From CAVXZE01 sp964615365 (GTDB lineage Bacteria > Myxococcota_A > UBA9160 > UBA6930): a stretch of DNA of 64,000 nucleotides. Each line of letters begins with the position of its first letter. Position 1 is the stretch's first letter. Below the pieces are notes generated by a model that saw nothing but the letters and a program-made list of their open reading frames with translations, did no database searches and was not told the origin of the DNA. The stretch is taken from contig CAZTOU010000007.1 in assembly GCA_964615365.1 (NCBI GenBank), positions 82,679 to 146,678 of the forward strand, written 5' to 3'. The translations under genes were made by a program, and so were the position numbers. Positions 60,707-64,000 of the stretch are shown here, in pieces.

Positions 60707-61921
60707 TTGGAGATCTTCAAGATGGCCTGGAGGAACCTGTGGCGGAACCGCCGCCGCACCCTGGTCACCATCGGGGCCATGAGCCTCGCGCTCCTGGTGA
60801 TGATCCTCTACGCGGGCCTCATGGAGGGCTATCTCCGGAACATGGAGCGTACCGTTCTCGATCTCGAGGTCGGCGACGTGCAGGTCTTCGCAGAGGGCTA
60901 TCGCGACAATCCCTCCATCTACACGCGCATCGAGAATCCCGATGAGCTGCTCGCGCCACTCGATGCCGAGGGCTTCCCCGCCAGCGGGAGGCTCCTGGCC
61001 TACGGGATGGCCGCAGCCGGGGAGTCGTCCGCCGGCGTCTCGTTTCGCGGAGTGGACGTCGCGCGAGACGCCCGCGTCAGTCTGGTCCACGAGCAGGTGG
61101 CCGAGGGCCGCTGGCTGGACCCCGAGGATCCGGGAGGCGTCGTCCTGGGCCGCCGGCTCGCCCGCACGCTGGGTGTCTCTCCCGGCGCCGAGCTGGTCGT
61201 CCTGACCCAGGGGGCGGACGGCGCCATGGCCTACGATCTCTACACCGTCCGCGGCGTTCTCCTGGGCATCGGTGATGCGACCGACCGCAGCGGCGTCTTC
61301 ATGACCGCCGGCGCCTTCCGCGAGCTCCTGGTGGTTCCCGACGGAGTCCACCAGATCATCGTGCGCCGGCCCGGCGAGATCGACCTTCCCGGCGCCGCCG
61401 ACCGCGTCCACACCCTGGCAGGCGAGCTCGACGTGAAGACCTGGCGCCAGCTACTGCCCACCATCGCCTCGATGCTGGACTCGGCGCGGGGAGTCATGAT
61501 CGCGATGTTCTTCATCATCTACGTCGCGATCGGCATCCTGATCCTGAACGCCATGCTGATGGCGGTCTTCGAGAGAATCCGCGAGTTCGGCGTGCTCAAG
61601 GCACTCGGAGTGGGGCCCCTCGACGTGATGCGGCTGATGCTCGTCGAGAGCGCCATCCAGACCGGAATCGCGATCCTGGTGGGCGTGACCCTCGCCGTGC
61701 CCAGCCTCTGGTACCTGTCGAACACGGGGATCAATCTCGCCCAGCTCGGTGGCGTCACCATCATGGGGATCGCCTGGGATCCGGTCTGGCGCGCCGCCGT
61801 GCAGGCCGACATCTTCACCCGGCCGATCCTGGTGCTCGTCTCGATCGTGGCGGCCGCGGTCTTCTATCCGGCGCTCAAGGCGGCGCTGATCCGCCCTATC
61901 GACGCCATGCACCACCACTGA
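60707..61921 (+). CDS. ABC transporter permease, FtsX/LolC-like (first subunit)
   Basis: The TTG at 60707 is 4 bases after ggaggagg and gives 404 residues. The layout is one N-terminal helix ('NRRRTLVTIGAMSLALLVMI'), a large periplasmic domain of about 230 residues of the MacB_PCD type, and three C-terminal helices of the FtsX domain ('MIAMFFIIYVAIGILILNAM', 'VFERIREFGVLKALGVGPLD', 'LVSIVAAAVFYPALKAALIR'). The cytoplasmic coupling motif 'MAVFERIREFGVLKALG' contacts the ATPase. With the next permease and the ATPase it forms a complete LolCDE/MacB-type exporter. Cargo could be lipoprotein, lipid or peptide. Confidence 0.9.
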   Translation: MEIFKMAWRNLWRNRRRTLVTIGAMSLALLVMILYAGLMEGYLRNMERTVLDLEVGDVQVFAEGYRDNPSIYTRIENPDELLAPLDAEGFPASGRLLAYGMAAAGESSAGVSFRGVDVARDARVSLVHEQVAEGRWLDPEDPGGVVLGRRLARTLGVSPGAELVVLTQGADGAMAYDLYTVRGVLLGIGDATDRSGVFMTAGAFRELLVVPDGVHQIIVRRPGEIDLPGAADRVHTLAGELDVKTWRQLLPTIASMLDSARGVMIAMFFIIYVAIGILILNAMLMAVFERIREFGVLKALGVGPLDVMRLMLVESAIQTGIAILVGVTLAVPSLWYLSNTGINLAQLGGVTIMGIAWDPVWRAAVQADIFTRPILVLVSIVAAAVFYPALKAALIRPIDAMHHH

Positions 61922-61932
61922 GGGGAGCCAGA

Positions 61933-63180
61933 GTGACGGGGTCCAGCATCGCATCGATGGCATGGCGCAACCTCTGGCGCCACCGCCGCCGCACCCTGCT
62001 CACGCTCTCGTCGATCGCCTTCGGCGTCATGCTTGCGGTGCTCTTCACCGGCATGGGAGACTCGAACTGGAGGGCGATGATCCAGCTCGCGGCCCGTCTC
62101 GGGGGTGGCCACGTCACGCTGCAGCACCCCGAGCATCTGGAGGCGCCCACCCTGAGCCGGACCGTTCGCGACGTGGAGCAGCTTCGGACCGCTGCACTCG
62201 CCGACCGGGACGTGACGCGGGTGGTCACCAGGATCAGCGGAAACCTGATGCTCGCGACGGCCTCCCAGAACTACGGGGCGGCCTTCATCGCCTTCGACCC
62301 TCGGGCCGAGGACGTGAGCACGCTCTCCCTGCTCGAGGCGCAGAGCGAGGGGGAGATGTTCACCTCGCCTCGGGACGGCGGCATCATCCTCGGCCAGCGG
62401 CTGGCCGAGAACCTGGACGCGGGCCTGGGGCGCAAGGTCGTCTACACGCTGACGGACCGGAACGGCGAGATCGTCCAGGAGGCGGTCCGGGTCTCGGGGA
62501 TCATCCGCACCGGAGCGCCGAGCGTCGATGCCGGGCTCTGTCTGCTGCCGATCGACAGCCTGCGGGAGGCGCTCGGCTACGAGCCCGACGAGGCCGTCCA
62601 GCTGGGGATCTTCCTTCGCGACCATCGCGATGCCGACGCGGTCGCCCGCCGCCTGGGCGAGGCCCTGGGTAACGGCATCGCCGCCCTTCCCTGGCACCAG
62701 CTACAGCCCGAGCTGTCGGGCTTCATCACCATGAAGGTCGTCGGCGCCCGGTTCATGGAGGTGATCATCATGATTCTCGTCGCCGCGGGGATCTTCAACA
62801 CGCTCTTCGTCAGCGTGATGGAGCGCGTCCGCGAGTTCGGGATCATGACGGCCATCGGCTTCAGCCCGGCGAGGCTCTTCGGCCTGGTCATGTGCGAGAG
62901 CCTGTGGCTCGGCCTCGTCGGACTGGCGCTCGCCGCCGCCGTCACCGCCGGCCCCTACTACTACATGGCCACGGCGGGGATCGACCTCAGCGCACAGATG
63001 GGCGGTGGCAGCAGCGAGATAGCCGGCGTGGCCGTCTCGCCCGTCATGTACGTGGACATCTATCTCGAGAACCTGGTGGCGATCGCCAGCGCCGCGCTTC
63101 TCGCCACACTGCTCTCGGGACTCTACCCGGCGTGGAAGGCGGGACGGGTCGCGCCGGTGGAATCCATCCGACTGGTCTGA
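61933..63180 (+). CDS. ABC transporter permease, FtsX/LolE-like (second subunit)
   Basis: The GTG at 61933 follows gaggggagccaga and gives 415 residues. It has the same plan as its neighbour: helix 1 'HRRRTLLTLSSIAFGVMLAV', a periplasmic MacB_PCD-type domain, and three FtsX helices with the coupling stretch 'VSVMERVREFGIMTAIGFSP'. The C-terminus 'SGLYPAWKAGRVAPVESIRL' is the family ending. Two non-identical permeases plus one ATPase is the LolC/LolE/LolD arrangement rather than homodimeric MacB. It lies 11 bases after the first permease and 9 before the ATPase gene. Confidence 0.9.
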   Translation: MTGSSIASMAWRNLWRHRRRTLLTLSSIAFGVMLAVLFTGMGDSNWRAMIQLAARLGGGHVTLQHPEHLEAPTLSRTVRDVEQLRTAALADRDVTRVVTRISGNLMLATASQNYGAAFIAFDPRAEDVSTLSLLEAQSEGEMFTSPRDGGIILGQRLAENLDAGLGRKVVYTLTDRNGEIVQEAVRVSGIIRTGAPSVDAGLCLLPIDSLREALGYEPDEAVQLGIFLRDHRDADAVARRLGEALGNGIAALPWHQLQPELSGFITMKVVGARFMEVIIMILVAAGIFNTLFVSVMERVREFGIMTAIGFSPARLFGLVMCESLWLGLVGLALAAAVTAGPYYYMATAGIDLSAQMGGGSSEIAGVAVSPVMYVDIYLENLVAIASAALLATLLSGLYPAWKAGRVAPVESIRLV

Positions 63181-63189
63181 GGTGAGCTG

Positions 63190-63894
63190 ATGACAGAGAT
63201 CGATGGGACACCGATCGTCGAGCTGCGTGAGGTGACGAAGCACTACCGTCAGGGGGCGATGGACGTGCCCGCCCTGCGCGGGCTCTCACTGGCCGTCGAG
63301 AAGGGGGAGTTCACGGCGATCTGCGGCCCCTCGGGGTCGGGCAAGACCACCGCCCTCAACCTGATCGGAGCGCTCGACGCGCCGACCTCTGGCAGCGTCG
63401 CTCTGGAAGGCCGCGATCTCGGTCCCCTGAGCCGCCGGGCCCTCTCCCGTCTGAGACGCGATCGCATCGGCTTCGTCTTCCAGGCCTACAACCTGATGCC
63501 GGTCCTCAGCGCATACGAGAACGCCGAGATCGTGCTCGCCCTCCAGGGGGTCGAGGCATCCACACGGCGCGAACGGGTGATGGGTCTGCTCGCCGACGTG
63601 GGCCTCGAGGGGTTGGAAGACCGCCGCCCCAACCAGCTCTCCGGCGGCCAGCAGCAGCGCGTCGCGATCGCCCGCGCCATCGCCTCGAACCCCGCGGTGG
63701 TCCTCGCCGACGAGCCGACGGCGAACGTGGACTCCGAGACCGCGGAGAAGCTCCTCGACATCATGCAGAAGCTCAACCGGGATCGAGGCGTCACCTTCCT
63801 CTTCTCCACCCACGACCCCAAGGTCATGGAGCGAGCCCGCCGCGTCGTCCGCATCGTCGACGGCCAGGTCGCCAGCGACGAGTCGGTGGCCTAG
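63190..63894 (+). CDS. ABC transporter ATP-binding protein (LolD/MacB type)
   Basis: The 234-residue ATPase powers the two FtsX-type permeases. Motifs: 'VTKHYRQGAMDVPALRGLSL' (A-loop Tyr), Walker A 'CGPSGSGKTTALN', Q-loop 'GFVFQAYNLMPVLSAYENAE', signature 'NQLSGGQQQRVAIARAIASN', Walker B 'PAVVLADEPTANVDSET' and the H-loop His in 'LFSTHDPKVM'. The 'QxYNLMPVLSxYEN' stretch is typical of the LolD/MacB group. The ATG at 63190 follows gaggtgagct. The stop codon TAG lies within the left arm of the inverted-repeat element that follows. Confidence 0.93.
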   Translation: MTEIDGTPIVELREVTKHYRQGAMDVPALRGLSLAVEKGEFTAICGPSGSGKTTALNLIGALDAPTSGSVALEGRDLGPLSRRALSRLRRDRIGFVFQAYNLMPVLSAYENAEIVLALQGVEASTRRERVMGLLADVGLEGLEDRRPNQLSGGQQQRVAIARAIASNPAVVLADEPTANVDSETAEKLLDIMQKLNRDRGVTFLFSTHDPKVMERARRVVRIVDGQVASDESVA

Positions 63895-63972
63895 CCTGCA
63901 TTTTTCACCAGCTCGCTACTGCGGGCGCCGATAGCACCGCATCTTCGCGACCCGGTGAGAAATGCAGGCTAG
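63891..63972. repeat. Inverted-repeat element (REP/MITE-like)
   Basis: Two 19-base arms, ctagcctgcatttttcacc (63891-63909) and ggtgagaaatgcaggctag (63954-63972), are reverse complements with one mismatch and enclose 44 bases (63910-63953). The left arm provides the ABC ATPase gene's stop codon. There is no room for a transposase. The arms suggest a small non-autonomous element or a structured REP-like repeat. Nothing else recognisable lies between 63973 and the window end. Confidence 0.75.
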
Positions 63973-64000
63973 CCGGGTCCCTTCGAGCTCCGGGTTCGTC

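Overview
The window is GC-rich, densely packed bacterial DNA with long stretches of head-to-tail genes, many GTG/TTG starts and frequent 4-base stop/start overlaps. LptC, acyl-CoA dehydrogenase and thiolase genes of the sterol-carrier type, a phosphotransferase/DUF6285 pair, multiheme cytochrome c, a pyruvate:ferredoxin oxidoreductase and a UGA-containing selenoprotein together suggest a Gram-negative, metabolically versatile member of the former Deltaproteobacteria (Myxococcota, Desulfobacterota or Binatota grade). That placement is inference from gene content; no rRNA or other marker is present.

Layout. 1-4031: end of an LPS-transport operon (lptC), a decayed short-chain dehydrogenase, then GST, glyoxalase I, a small-molecule phosphotransferase and a DUF6285 protein. 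4032-5926: a scar where two convergent genes (a probable PEP-CTERM-type exported protein behind a sigma54-like promoter, and a membrane protein) have both lost their 3' ends. 5983-11319: a membrane protein with a pseudopilin-like tail, a selenoprotein of the glycine/proline reductase B family with a clear SECIS hairpin, and a thiolase/nitroreductase/acyl-CoA dehydrogenase block. 11487-16666: an anSME-type radical SAM enzyme and a tandemly duplicated phosphate-transport unit (pit-DUF47-pit-DUF47) whose two DUF47 copies are identical over 606 bases. 16907-19950: TetR regulator, PAS histidine kinase, response regulator. 20249-27756: alpha-glucan utilisation (glgX, malQ, a glycosyltransferase, glgP). 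27779-33683: archease-rtcB RNA repair pair, CoA-binding protein, flippase-like membrane protein, trehalose-synthase-type glycosyltransferase, DUF2934 protein. 33811-42250: beta-hydroxyacid dehydrogenase, a hybrid kinase split by an in-frame UGA, a UroD-family protein, a second thiolase, a metallo-hydrolase, a GPH transporter and YjbQ.

42271-53185 (minus strand) is the most striking region. It is one tightly packed operon encoding pyruvate:ferredoxin oxidoreductase (fused gamma-delta and fused alpha-beta subunits), a GltD/NfnB-type flavoprotein, NuoE, a HydB-type NuoF with extra ferredoxin domains, a NuoG-like subunit lacking the formate-dehydrogenase catalytic residue, an NfnA-type ferredoxin/NAD(P) reductase subunit and a HIT protein. 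It reads as a soluble hub exchanging electrons between pyruvate, ferredoxin, NADH and NADPH, probably by flavin-based bifurcation or confurcation.

53470-55516 holds two adjacent broken genes of probable polyamine catabolism: an FAD oxidoreductase cut short, and an agmatinase frameshifted by a 19-base tandem duplication. Next to them is a pair of mutually exclusive hairpins. 55606-63894 carries an octaheme-TPR lipoprotein, a small exported protein, an AI-2E-family permease, an acetoacetate-decarboxylase-like protein and a LolCDE/MacB-type ABC transporter. An 82-base inverted-repeat element closes the window. No tRNA, rRNA, CRISPR array or transposase was found.
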